NCBI GenBank assembly: GCA_035772735.1
Contig: JASDFA010000019.1
Span: 68,424,001 to 68,488,000 of the forward strand
DNA: 64,000 nt
Direction of reading: 5' to 3'
Source: Datura wrightii
Taxonomy: Eukaryota > Streptophyta > Magnoliopsida > Solanales > Solanaceae
Shown here: piece by piece, positions 21,723-33,600 of the stretch
Position numbering within the stretch: position 1 is the stretch's first letter
How the letters are laid out: each line of letters starts with the position of its first letter
Program-made: the position numbers and the translations under genes
The notes under the pieces: model-generated
What the model was told of the DNA's origin: nothing
The model's database searches: none
Seen by the model: the letters and a program-made list of their open reading frames with translations, nothing else

Positions 21723-24139
21723 TGTCACAACCCGAACAGAGGCCCGGATAGTAGACACAGGACAAGGGACCCCGAGAGACCCCAAGTCGACCCATGGCAT
21801 AAGAATTCAACTAACTCATTCAATAAACATAATGAAAACATAATTATAAACTCAGTGGAAGTCGAACTCAATAGAAAGACAGAATAAATATCTAAAGCTG
21901 AATACACGTCTAAGTTTGATAAGCCTCTAATTTGGATGAGCTGATGGGACAACTCCCCCGACTAGCTCAACAATACTGAAACTGAAAGGATAGCTAAAAC
22001 AACTTAAGGTGTAGTCCTCGGAAGATGAGGACTCACCAAATAAGCAGGTGCTAACTCTGATCAGCGGCTACGAACGGGTATGCAAGGTAAGTAAAACCTC
22101 TCTAACAAAGTAAATCATTTAAAGCATTTCATAATATATCATAAACCTTCAAGTTAAAGTAGAGGGCTACATGCATTCATTATGAAATCGTACTCTTATC
22201 ATAACATGACCATGCATAGCTTTAGAATATCATGATTAACTCGAATGACTCAAAGCTGAAAAATAACATTTATATCAAGAGTTGAAGAATGAGTCAAACC
22301 TCGTTTTATGAACATGCATGCATAAGTAATCATCATGAGTAATGAATATGCAAATTTGAATGATATAGACAGTGGGAGACTCGTCACTTAATTGACATAC
22401 CACGATAGAGCTTACGTGATCCCAACTATCACACTTAAGTGGGTAGAGCCATCCATAACCTTGTCAGAACAATGGACGATACCATGATATCGATATCAAG
22501 CTGAAGGGCCAATTGAACCGGGGATAGCTCGCAAGGGAGGTCCAGATAATATAATATTATCAACCTATGTTGGCGCATAGTTCTGGGGAACAGGGTAATC
22601 GACCCTTAACCCGCTCGGTGCTAGACTCTTCTCCCAAAAACATGCAATGCTCTACATCATATATAACGAAGCTCAACATGGTATATTGCCGAAGCTCAAC
22701 ATGAACCCATGCATGACTTAACATCATATGAACGAAGCTCAACATTGTCCATTGACAAAGCTCAATAATGCCATACATCTCAATTATAAATTCATGTATA
22801 TGAGAAGCTTTATATCGAAACATACCACACGTTCAATCATAGGTGGGAGCATCTACTCCAAATCATGTGGTAAGCTACGTCTAGAATTATTTATTCAACA
22901 TACCACAAGCTAGAATTTATAATGAAAATTGGGAAAATTTCACTTTAGACAATGTGGTAAGCTTATGTTGGGATTAATCAACATGTGGGCATCACCCAAA
23001 GCTCTATCATTCTAGAATCCCATCGATTCATTTGGGAAATAACATCAAAAGCATGGGTAGTTTTAGAAACATGCTTTTCATCATCAACTTCATCATCATC
23101 ACGCAGTTACCATAAATCACCTCTTTTATGAATTCTTCACCCATGGCCGTTTTAGATTCAAATTTTTGAAAATAGTGTTTATAAGGAAAAACAATTTAGA
23201 ATCCACCCAAGCTTCATAAATCATCAATATAAACTCAATTTAATCGTACCCATGCATAGAAATTGAAGAATCATGCAATTGGACAAAAACCCATACTTGA
23301 TCATACATAATTTCAACTCATTTTGATAGGGAATGGGCATGGGTGTGGAAGAAAACACCCACTCATAGCCTTACATACCTGGAAATGGTGAATTCTAACA
23401 CCCTTTAATTGCCCAGCTAAGATTCCAATTTGAAACCTTGAGATTTCACCTTGAACCTTCCCTTCAAACCTTGAAACTTGCATGCATGAGAGTAATGGCT
23501 TAGAATAGGTTTTCCCCCGCAAAAAACCCACTAAAATGAGCCTTAAACGACGCAGTATAGGTCTTAGGAACTTAGGAATTACGAAAAGACCCTTACTAAA
23601 TTTGCAGGAAAGCACTGCTAGGTGACCCTAACGGGTGACCTGACGATTCATCAGGACAGGCAATGACTCGTCGAAGTCGCTCATCAAGTACACTGGTCAA
23701 TTGATCTGCTAGGGCTTGTAAAGGGGGACATAATGACTCGTTCTTCGAGACCATGAATCGTGGTCACCTTCCGTCTGGTACACTGCCTTAATTTCCAATG
23801 AAATTCAACTTGTGGCTCATGACTCACCTTACGATTCATTGGGACTGGCCACGACTCGTGGGGTCCCATCCATTAAGTACACTGAACAAATCCTCCTTTA
23901 ACCTTCCAACTCTACCCCCACGATTGACATGAAGGCTCATGGTGGCTGACCACGAGTCGTTACTTCACTCGTGGGGAACTCGATCCCTTGATCACTCCAG
24001 GCCTTCCCACGAGTCACCTGACGACTCGTGGGGTCTCCTTACGAGTCGTCTCACGACCTGTCCTATGCCTGCAACATCAATTTTCCAACTTTCCCATTTT
24101 AACTCTCGGGTCCGACCTTTGAGCTCCCGGGGTATAACA
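21723..24139 (-). repeat. E2 3' LTR (2417 bp)
   Basis: Plus-strand ends TGTCACAACCC and GGGGTATAACA. It lacks roughly 80 bp present in the partner LTR around 28085-28180. The ACGASTCGT motif array lies at 23640-24060, in U3. Confidence 0.9.
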
Positions 24140-24154
24140 ACATCTCCCCCTTGG
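24140..24154 (-). other. E2 polypurine tract
   Basis: Minus strand CCCAAGGGGGAGATGT directly inside the 3' LTR, preceded by the ATTCGAGGCTGAATGTT leader common to these chromoviruses. Confidence 0.8.
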
Positions 24155-24365
24155 GAACATTCAGCCTCGAATGTTAGAAACACACAGAAAATGCAGAAAC
24201 ATGCAATCATCATATGCAAATACTGATTACTAAAATCGAGAACTGATGGAATGACTACCTTCAAAAAGAACTACATAGATGAACTGAATTCAGGCATCAC
24301 ATACACATTCATACACATAAAATAAACTTACGCACATGAACTGAACATTGAAACTGATTAGAGAA

Positions 24366-25377
24366 TTAGGCAAAAACTGATACCTCAAACTGGAACTGAG
24401 CCAGTAGGGAACAAGTGGGGGTATTAGCCTTCATAGCCTCTTCGGCTTCCCACATAGCTCCCTCAACATGTTGGTTTCTCCACAACACCTTCATTGAAGC
24501 TACATCCTTGTTCCTCATCCTCCGAACCTGACGATCCAAGATTGCCACTGGAATTTCCTCGTAACTGAGGCTATCTCCCCATCAACACTTTCCACCGGGA
24601 CTATTAAAGCTGGATCACCCAAGTATTTTTTCAAGAGTGATACATGAAAGATGGGGTGAACTTAAGATAACTCTGATGGAAAGTCCAACTCATACGCTAC
24701 CTTACCAACTCTTCTCATAACCCGGTAGGGACCAATATAGTGGGGATTGAGTTTTCCTTTCTTTCTAAACTACATGATTCCTTTCATAGGAAATACCTTT
24801 AGAAATATCTAATCATCAACCTCAAACTCCAAATCTCTTCTCCTCACATCCGCATATGACTTTTGACGACTCTGAGCAGACTGAACCTTCACCATAGCCT
24901 CTTGAACCGATTTTGTCCCTATCATAGCTGCCTCACCAACCTCAAACCATCCGATGGGCGATCTACACCTCTACCCATAAAGAGCCTCGAACGGTGTCAT
25001 TTTGATACTAGAGTGATAGTTGTTATTGTAAGCAAACTCGATCAAGGGCAAGTGGTCATCCCAACTACCTTTAAAATCCATCACATGGGATCTCAACATA
25101 TCCTCAAGAGTTTGAATTGTCCATTCTTCCTAGTCATCCATTTACGGATGAAATGCTTGTTGAGCTTAACCTGAGTCCCAAGCCCTTTTCTGAAACACCG
25201 TCAAAACTGAGAGGTAAATTAAGTACCTCGATCTAAGATAATAGACAATGGCACTCCATGAATTCAAACCAACTCCCGAATGTATAGTTTGGCATAGTCA
25301 TCCACTGAATCTATGGTTTTGACCGGTAGGAAGTGTGCAGCCTTGGTCACCCTATCGACCACCACCCAAATAGAGTC
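24366..25377 (-). pseudogene. pol: E2 integrase C-terminal region and chromodomain (broken)
   Basis: The last open piece (24548-24366) reads AILDRQVRRMRNKDVASMKVLWRNQ..MWEAEEAMKAN, a chromodomain of the chromovirus type, which is thought to guide integration by binding histone marks. Upstream, DSLSYEEIPV precedes it after a frame change near 24565. The stretch 24580-25377 holds the rest of the integrase core and the GPY/F module in several frames with stops. Confidence 0.75.
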
Positions 25378-26028
25378 CTACTGTCGGCGAGTACGAGGTA
25401 GGCTGGTAATGAAGTCCATGTTGATCTCTTCCCACTTCCAAGTAGGAATGTTAATATCCTGCAATATGCCTCCCGACCTTTGGTGCTCAACCTTCACTTG
25501 CTGACAGTTCGGGCACTTGGCTACGAATTCTGCACTATCTTTCTTCATGTCGTTCCACCAATATATTTCCTGCAAGTCATGATACATCTTGGTGGTACCC
25601 GAATGGATAAAATATCTGGATCCATGTGCCTCATGCAATATCCGGTCCCTCAAATTATCGACATCTAGAACACATAAACAACACTGGTACCGCAGTACAC
25701 CATATCCCCCTTGGGAGAAAACCTCCACCTTTTGACTCCGTACCGCTTCCTTCAGCTTCCTCAAAGTCGGATCCTCATCTTGCTTAGATTTGACATCAAC
25801 CACCAAGGACGATTCTGCCCCATTCTGCACAACAACACCGCCATCGGTCGAGTCGGTCAGTTTAACTCCCAACCTCGCAAGTCGATGAACATCCTTCACG
25901 AACTCCTTCTTTTCCTCATCCATGTGGGGCACACTCTCCATAGAGAGTCTACTAAGTGTGTCCGCTACCACATTAGCCTTACCCGGGTGGTAAAGGACAT
26001 TCATGTCATAGTCCTTAAGTAGTTCCAA
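25378..26028 (-). pseudogene. pol: E2 RNaseH end, integrase zinc domain and core start
   Basis: 217 codons open. It starts ELLKDYDMNVLYHPGKANVVADTLSR, the end of RNaseH with its last Asp. The zinc-binding domain follows (HEAHGSRYFIHSGTTKMYHDL..CPNCQQVK), then NMDFITSLPRTRRQ with the first catalytic Asp. A TAG ends the frame at 25378. The ancestral frame continued leftwards. Confidence 0.85.
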
Positions 26029-26058
26029 CCACCTCCTTTGCCTAAGATTGAGGTCTTT

Positions 26059-26505
26059 CTATGTGAACACATATTGCAAGCTCTTGTGATTCGTGAATAC
26101 ATACACGTGGACCCCATACAAGTAATGCCGCCATATCTTTAATGCAAGCACCACCACGGCCAATTCAAGATCATGGGTCAGGTAATTCTTTTCATGAATT
26201 TTCAACTGTCTCGAAGCATATGCTATCACTTTCCCATGTTGCATCAACACACACCTGAGTCTGACTCGCAAAGCATCACAATACACCAAAAAACCATCGG
26301 TACCCTCAGTTAGGGTCAACACTGGTGCTGAAGTGAGCCAAGTCTTAAACTCTTGGAAGCTTTTCACACAAACCTCTGACCATTGAAACTTCACCTTCTT
26401 CTGAGTCAGCTTGGTCAATAGTGCAGCAATAGAGGAAAAAGCCACCACAAATCTCCGATAGTAACCCGCTAAGCCCAAAAAAATCCTGATATTTGATGGG
26501 TTCAC
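26059..26505 (-). pseudogene. pol: E2 RNaseH (catalytic residue lost)
   Basis: Contains FLGLAGYYRRFV and YCDALRVRLRCVLMQHGKVIAYASRQL. The segment FTNHKSL has Asn where E3 and E4 have Asp (YTDHKSL, FTDHKSL), removing one of the four metal-binding acids. YCDAL also departs from YCDAS. The frame ends at a TAG (26059) where E4 has a Gln codon. Confidence 0.85.
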
Positions 26506-26538
26506 CGGTCTGGGCCAGTTCTTTACCGCCTCGATCTT

Positions 26539-27120
26539 CTAAGAGTCTACTTTTATGCCCTTTCCTGATACCACATGGCCTAGAAATGCCACCGAGTCCA
26601 ACAAAAACTCACATTTTCTAAACTTCGCATGCAACTGGCGATCCTTAAGGGTCTGAAGCACTATTCTCAAGTGAGCAGCATGCTCCTCCTCGATCCGAGA
26701 GTATATAAGGATGTCATCAATGAACACAATCACGAACATGTCCAAATATTCCTTGAACACTCTGTTCATTAGATCCATAAAAGCAACAGGGACTTTGGTT
26801 AGTCCAAAATACATAACAACAAATTCGTAGTGACCATACCGAGTCCTGAAAGCGATTTTCGGGATGTTGCTCTCCCGAACCCTAAGCTAGTGATACCCGA
26901 ACCTGAGATTAATCTTGGAGAAACATTTGGCACCCCGAAGTTGGTCAAACAAATCATCGATCCTGGGTAAAGGATACCTTTTCTTGATGGTGACCTTGAT
27001 CAACTGCCAGTAGTTAATGCACATCTGAAGCGAACCATCCTCCTTTCGAACTAACAACACTGGTGCACCCCATGGAGACTTAATCGGCCTAATAAAGCCC
27101 ATATATAATATGTCCTTCAA
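26539..27120 (-). pseudogene. pol: E2 reverse transcriptase (truncated, with stops)
   Basis: 27120-26887 reads GFIRPIKSPWGAPVLLVRKEDG..KRYPLPRIDDLFDQL..FSKINLRFGYH. The first catalytic Asp of RT (SKIDL in E3) is Asn here. A TAG follows after YH. 26814-26539 has the FIDD catalytic box (IVFIDDILIYSR) and AFLGHVVSGKG. The N-terminal RT and the protease are missing because gag is fused directly before the first motif. Confidence 0.85.
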
Positions 27121-27672
27121 CTAATGGAACCAAATATGCGCAACCCCTTTCAACTGGTAGTAGGCTAACTGTATGCACTCAACACTGCTCACCCCCGTAA
27201 CCTGGGTGATCTTAACAATCTCATCAATGAAATCATGCGAGTCCTAATCTACCTTGGACCCCAAAAACTCCAGCGGGTTCATCCTCAAGAAGTCCCTGAC
27301 TTGAGTTGCCGTCGAATTGCCATTTTACGGAACATGCCCAACAGCCTGCTGATTGACTTGACCGGTCAAGTCCTATGCATGCATCTGAATGGCAGCTCGG
27401 AGCTCAACATGAGCAACTGGCTCCGGTGCTTGAGGCTCCTAAACTGGTGGGGCTGGATGATGCTCATGACTGTTTCCATCCTCATGGCCCTCACCACCTC
27501 CGTTCCTCCATCCATTAATCCTTCGAGGAACCATGATTCTGCAATCGCGAATAGCACGAATTAAAAGAATAAAAAGGCTTTTCATCGCACGACATAGATC
27601 ATGAAAGAAGGGAACATTTCCTAAAATGTCTAGTAGCCTTTGTGTCATAAGTGTGGCGCGCTTCACACCCAT
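27121..27672 (-). pseudogene. gag: E2 gag N-terminus, fused to RT by deletion
   Basis: From an ATG at 27672 (MGVKRATLMTQRLLDILG) the frame runs through MVPRRINGW, probably the usual gag start, to a TAG near 27439. The gag capsid start RDFLRMNPLEFLGSKVD and LAYYQLKGVAHIWFH follow with stops. Immediately after WFH the sequence becomes LKDILYMGFIRP of RT. The rest of gag, the knuckle and the protease (about 1.5-1.8 kb compared with E3) are gone. Confidence 0.75.
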
Positions 27673-27727
27673 GAAAAAGACTCTACCTAACGCGGCTTCC
27701 AGACTCCCTAGGACACATCAACCTATA

Positions 27728-27739
27728 GCTCTGATACCA
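27728..27739 (-). other. E2 primer binding site (perfect)
   Basis: Minus strand TGGTATCAGAGC, an exact complement of the initiator-Met tRNA 3' end, 4 bp from the 5' LTR. Confidence 0.9.
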
Positions 27740-27743
27740 AGTT

Positions 27744-30243
27744 TGTCACGACCTGAACGGAGGTTTGGATCGTAGACACGGGATAAGGGACCCCGAGAGA
27801 CCCCAAGTCGACCCATGAAAGCATTCAACTAACTCATTCAATAAACATGATGAAAACATAATTAAAAACTCAGTAGAAGTTGAACTCAATATAACGACAG
27901 AATAAATATCTGAAGCTGAATACACGTCTAAGTCTAATAAGCCTCTAATATGGATGAGCTGACGGGACAACACCCCCAACTAGCTCAACAATACTAAAAT
28001 TGAAAGGACATTTAAAACAAATGAAGGTGTAGTCCTCGAAAGATGAGGACTCACCAAATAAGCAGGTGCTAACTCTGATCAACGGCTACGAACGGGGCTG
28101 AACTTGAAAATCGAATCCTGCATCATGAAATGATGCAACATAGAAAGTATATGGTCAGTACGTGAAATGTACCGAGTATGTTATGTAAGTAATATCGCTC
28201 TAACAAAGTAAATCATTTAAAGCATTTTATAATATATCATAAACCTTTAAGTGAAAGTAGAGGGCTACATGCATTCATTCTAAAATCGTACTCTTATCAT
28301 AACATGACCATGCATAGCTTTAGAATATCATGATTGACTCGAATGACTCAAAGATGAAACATAACATTTATATCAAGAGTTGGAATGAGTCAAACCTCGT
28401 TTTATGAACATGCATACATAAGTAATTATCATGAGTCATGAATATGCAAATCTGAATGATAGAGACAGTGGGAGACTCGTCACTTAACCGACATACTACG
28501 ATAGAGCTTACTGGTCTCAACTATCACACTCAAGTGGGTAGAGCTGTCCATAACCTTGTCAAGGTGATGGATGATACCATGACATCGATATCAAGCTAAA
28601 GGGCCAATCGGGCTGGGGGTAGCTTGCAAGGGAGGTCCCGATAATATAATAGTATCAACCTACATTGTCACGTAGTTCTGGAGCACAGGATAATCGACCC
28701 TTATCCCGCTCGGTGCTAGACTTTTCTCCCAAAAATATGCAATGCTCTACATCATATATAATGAAGCTCCACATCATCTATTGACGAAGCTCAACATGAA
28801 CTCATGCATGACTTAACATCGTATGAATGAAGCTCAACATTGTCCATTGACAAAGCTCAATAATGCCATACATCTCAAGTATAAATTCATGTATATGAGA
28901 ATCTTTATTTCAAAACATACCACAAGCTCAATCATAGGTGCGAGCATCTACTCCAAATCATGTGGGAAGCTACATCTAGAATTATTTATTCAACATACCA
29001 CAAGCTAGAATTTATAATTAAAATTGGGAAATTTTCACTTTAAACAATGTGGTAAGCTTATGTCGGGAAATCCATCGCTTTAATTAACATGTGGGCATCA
29101 CCCAAAGCTCTATCATTCTAGAATCCCATCGATTCATTTGGGAAATAACATCAAAAGCATGGGTAGTTTTAGAAACATGCTTTTCATCATCAACTTCATC
29201 CTCATAACACATTTACCGTAAATCACCTCTTTTACGAACTCATCACCCATGGGCGTTTTAGATTCAAATTTTAGAAAATTGTGTTTACAGGACATACAAT
29301 TTAGAATCCTCCCAAGCTTCATAAATAATCAATATAAACTCAATTTAATCATACCCATGCATAGAAATTGAATAATCATGCAATTCGACAAAACCCCATA
29401 CTTGATAATAGACAATTTCAACTCATTTTGATAGAGAATGGGCATGGGTGTGGAAGAAAACACCCACTCATAGCCTTACATACCTGAAAATGGTGAATTC
29501 TAACACCCTCTAATTGCCCAGCTGAGATTCCAATTGAAAACCTTGAGATTTCACCTTGAGCCTTCCCTTCAAACCTTGAAACTTACATGCATGAGAATAA
29601 TGGCTTAGAATAGGTTTTCCCCTACTAAAAACCCACTAAAACAATCCTTAAATGACATAGTATAGGTCTTGGGGAACTAAGGAATTATGAAAAGACCCTT
29701 ACTAAATTCTCCGGAAAACACTACTAGGTGACCCTAATGGGTGACCTGACTATTCGTCAGGACAGATAATGACTCATCGAGTCGCCTGTCAATTACACTA
29801 GCCAACTGATCTGTTGGGGCTCATAACGGGGGACATAAAGACTCTTGCCTCGAGACCACGACTCGTGCTCACCTTCCGTCTAGTACACTGCCTTAATTTC
29901 CAATAAAATTCAACTTATTGCTCACGACTCACCTCACGAGTCATTGGGACAGGCCATGACTCGTGGGGTACCATCCATTAAGTACATTGGATAAATCCTC
30001 CTTTAACCTTCCAACTCCACCCCACGATTGACATGACGGCTCGTGGTGGCTGAGCATGGGTCGTTACTTCACTCGTGGGGACCTAGATCCCTTGATCCCT
30101 CCAAGCCTTCCCACGAGTCACCTGACGACTCATGGGGTTTCCTTACGAGTCATCTCATGACTCGTCCTATGCCTGCAACATCAATTTTCCAACTTTCCCA
30201 TTTTAACTCTTGGGTCTGATATTTGAGCTCCCGTGGTATAACA
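27744..30243 (-). repeat. E2 5' LTR (2500 bp)
   Basis: Pairs with 21723-24139. Plus-strand ends TGTCACGACC and GTGGTATAACA. The motif array ACGASTCGT / ACTCATGGGG lies at 29710-30170. Confidence 0.9.
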
Positions 30244-30346
30244 GTGGTAGGATTTTCATGTGAGGCTATGTCATGTGATGCCGTGTTGTGTCAGTCCTTG
30301 AGTTGGAGTTGTGCGTTTCATCCAACATTCGAGGACGAATGTTTCT

Positions 30347-30358
30347 AAGGGGGAAGGA
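30347..30358 (+). other. L polypurine tract
   Basis: AAGGGGGAAGGA abutting the 3' LTR, preceded by ATTCGAGGACGAATGTTTCT, the block also found upstream of the E3 PPT. 30249-30346 is the rest of the short L interior. Confidence 0.8.
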
Positions 30359-32857
30359 TGTAACACCCCGGATAATATGAGCAATAAAATCATGCTTTCA
30401 AGGTAGGACTAAGAGTACATAATAGGATAATAAGGAAGTTTTATGAGTCATTTGAGTCTCTCTATGGTCATATTTGATATTGGACATCAATCAAGTTGTA
30501 GAACAAAATTCAGAAAAAGTTATCGCAAAATATCCTTCTTGAGATTCCTTGAAATTTAGGTCAAATTTATTGAAGCTTTTCTCCCAGTATATAAGGAGTT
30601 AGGGGATGTGAGACCTATCAAAGTAAATATCTATGAGTCTAGTTTCCATTGCATCAATCATTTTTCAATCTGACTTCGGAGTAGAGAGATATTCGCGTTT
30701 TCACGAGACCACACAAGCAGGTACCTCACAAGGTCTTAAGGTGGTGGAGGATTATTTAATCCCCTTTGGTCGATTGTTGGTCATGAAAAATTCATTTTCC
30801 AGCATATATTTCGTATGAAACCTATCTCAAGTTCTCTCCATGGTTTCCTTTGTATTTTGGGGCTAAAATCCATGGCTCAACATGGTTTTGCTATCGAGAA
30901 GTCAGAAATCGCGTGTAGTCCGTGGTTTGGTGTCTTTTCTGTGCTGTTGGTGGTTGTTTCGTGGTTAAGCTATTGATAAGACTTCTTCCTTTTTTCCTCC
31001 TTAGTGTTTAAGGTTTGTTATAGATGTGTTCACCTCAGTAGGTTGTTGTCTCGGAGTTTCTACCATCGAATTCCAATGAATCTTATCGGGTAAGCTTTGT
31101 TTGTCTTATTTTGTTATTGATTTGTGTTGGCTGCGTTTTGGCAGAATTTTTGACTTCCTTTAGGCAGTAGGTTCATGGTTTTGAAGGATCAAGTTCTTCT
31201 AGGCTTGAAGCTAAGGCATGTTAGGCTTGTCCCTCGCTTTGTCGGCATGAATTCCGTAGTCGTTGTCGTCCGTGTTGACGTGTGTGTTGGCTATTTTGTG
31301 AATTATTGTGCTATGTTATTATTGAACTCTTGACCTTCTATTTATGTGGTGATAAAGGTTTGTATAAGGTGCTGGTTTGGTTGGTGGCTCGGGCTTGAGT
31401 GCGGAGAATCATAGATATGGCAAATTATTAGGCTCGCTTCAAGAGGCCGTATGTGAGGCGTGTGGTTCTTGTAAAAAGTTGTGGGATGTTTGAGTCAATA
31501 AGATTAGGTGATTATATTTATAGGTGAAAGAGGGTTTAGAGTGGTTAAGGTCGATGGATGCGATGATCTGTTGTTATATTTAATTCGGCGGTCGTGTCGG
31601 TCGTGTCCCTTGATGTTAGTGGTGAGTAGTGTGGCTTGTGGGCTGTTTTATCATGTATTATTATTTTTGTTGATTGTGTGTATGCTTTGTTTGAGGCCTT
31701 GTGGCTTGTGGATACCCTATGCACGAGAGTTGTTCCTGCTAGGGATCGAGCCTGAGGTACCTTGTAGCTTGTGGATACCCGACACATGAGAGTGTTTCCA
31801 GCTAAGGGGTTGAGCCCAAGGAGTGATATGACCTACGGGGTTGAGGATGATGTCCTCCATAGTGTCAATTTGAGACATGATTCGAGAGTGGTCTGGCATA
31901 TCTGAGCCTTCCTAGGATTTCTATTTGGTTCTCTCATATATATTAAGCTTCGCTAACAGTGCGTAGCCGAGAGAGAGTCTGGCAGTGCTTGATTGATGAT
32001 GTTCACTAACTGGTGTTTACTTTTGATATGCTTGGCATTATTTTGTAATTGCTTCTCGTGTTATATTTTATCTAATAGCAGTGGATGATAGATGTTAGTT
32101 GGTGTTAGCTGGAGGCTGTCGAGAGGTCTAAAGTCGATGATAGGTAAGCTATGTTGGCTAGGTGTCGCTGTGTTATTGTTTACTTTTTGACTTGCCGGGC
32201 TTATGGGGGCCAAGTAGGTTTTGTTTGTATGCTTGTTTGTACTTACTAGGCTTATGGGGGCCAGGTAGGTTCTATGTGTTTACTTATGTTGAGTTCTCCT
32301 ACTACAGTATCTAGTATATCTGTTGATCTCTAATCTATGCCTTTAAGTTGTTGCTGCCTTTCTTGCTTGGTACACTATTGTACTGACGCCCTAGTTGGTG
32401 CGCTACATTCATGCCTACAGGTGATGGTGGGCTGTTAAGTCGAGTTCTTGGGTGCTGAGTGGAGTTCCAGCTGAGTTGGTGTGCTCCAGATCTTTCAGAG
32501 TCGCCAGATGTTTGTGTTAAGGGTAGTTCGACGCCTTGTCCCGATCATTTGATTATTAATATATTCATAGAGGCTCATAGACATTGTTGTGGTTTTCATA
32601 TGTTGTTATAGGCAAGGTGGGCCATGTTGTATAGTTGTTTTCCATTACATGGCCTTGATGGCATATGGTACTTATTTTTTTGGTTAGTCAAGTGAGCCAG
32701 CTTCCGCTTTAGTCTATCGTCTTATTCATATTTTATAGTTGTTGTCTTGTCGAACCTCATCGGTTCTAGCCTTTGTTTTATTTTTGGGCATTGTGTATGC
32801 TCATATCAGGGGTGGCACTAGGTGCCAGTCACGCCTCCCCGGATTTGGGGTGTGACA
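30359..32857 (+). repeat. L 3' LTR (2499 bp)
   Basis: Ends TGTAACACCCC and GGGTGTGACA. It pairs with 6209-7888 plus 20515-21380. The undivided copy proves that Athila-1 interrupts the partner: TGGCAGTGCTTGATTGATG here is contiguous (about 31981). Confidence 0.9.
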
Positions 32858-33600
32858 ATAGGGGTGGAGAATATTATGATAGTTACATAGATAAGGGACA
32901 AGTTAAAGGTCCATTTGTTGAGTTCCTTAAAAGTGTAGTTATAATTGCTCAATATATCATGCCAGAAACACCAAAACATAATGGTGTTGTAGAAAGAAGG
33001 AACCGAACATTAATGGACATGGTAAGAAGCATGATTAGTAGATAAAGTTTACATGATTAGCAGATAAAGTTGACGTTTATCCTTATGGAGTGAAGTCTTA
33101 AAAACCGTTGTATATATATTAAATAAGGTTTCATCCAAGGTTGTCGCAATACGCCTTTTGAATTATAGAAAGGATTGAAATCTAGTCTAAGTCATTTACA
33201 CATTTGGGGATGTCCAACTGAGGTGAGGGTTTATAACCCATAACTAAAAAAATTGGATGAAAGAACAAAAGGTGATTTCCTTATAGGCTATGCGATTAAC
33301 TCTAAAGGATCTAGGTTATATTGTCCTTCTCGTTCTTCTAAAATTGTTGAGGCTAGAAATGCTAAATTTCTTGAGGAACATGAAGTAAGTGGAAATGGTT
33401 TGACTCAAGTGGTGGGAGTAGAAGAAGGGAACCACCTATGGTACCTTTATATGTTGGGAATGCTAATCAGAAAAATTCTCATGAATTCTCTGAAGAGCAC
33501 CAAGTTCAAGATCCACCACCACCTGAAGAGCCATATGAAGAACAATCCACTTTACTGAAACAATTGAAGGAACGTCTGAGCAAGTGGGAGTAAGAAATCC
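32858..33600 (+). pseudogene. Copia integrase, C-terminal half (degenerate)
   Basis: Resumes with RGGEYY after the L insertion, then ETPKHNGVVERRNRTL with the third catalytic residue (Glu) of the DDE triad, up to a TAA at about 33043. 33110-33560 contains the downstream segment HIWGCP.., KLDERTKGDFLIGYAINSKGSRLYCPS and VEARNAKFLEEHE. Frames change at least twice. It cannot encode a working enzyme. Confidence 0.8.

Larger units (their letters stand above)
21723..30243 (-). mobile_element. E2: chromovirus with both LTRs, internally deleted
   Basis: Minus-strand element with perfect TSD GTGGT (21718-21722 and 30244-30248) inside L. LTRs are 21723-24139 and 27744-30243. The interior is only 3.6 kb: PBS, gag N-terminus fused to RT, RNaseH, integrase, chromodomain, PPT. 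The gag C-terminus with zinc knuckle and the protease are missing. Stops and frameshifts occur throughout. RT and integrase residues resemble E4 (ILQDINIPTWKWEEINMDF compared with VLQGISIPTWKWEEINMDF), so they are the same family. Confidence 0.9.
6209..32857 (+). mobile_element. L: large-LTR element with almost no interior, itself invaded twice
   Basis: Ends are TGTAACACCCC and GGGTGTGACA, flanked by ATATG (6204-6208) and ATAGG (32858-32862). The uninterrupted integrase codons show ATAGG was the target, so the left copy has one change. Removing Athila-1 and E2 leaves two LTRs of about 2.5 kb separated by only about 450 bp, which hold a primer-site-like sequence, a leader similar to the chromoviruses and a polypurine tract. 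No gag or pol remains. It is a non-autonomous chromovirus derivative that would depend on proteins from relatives. Confidence 0.85.
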
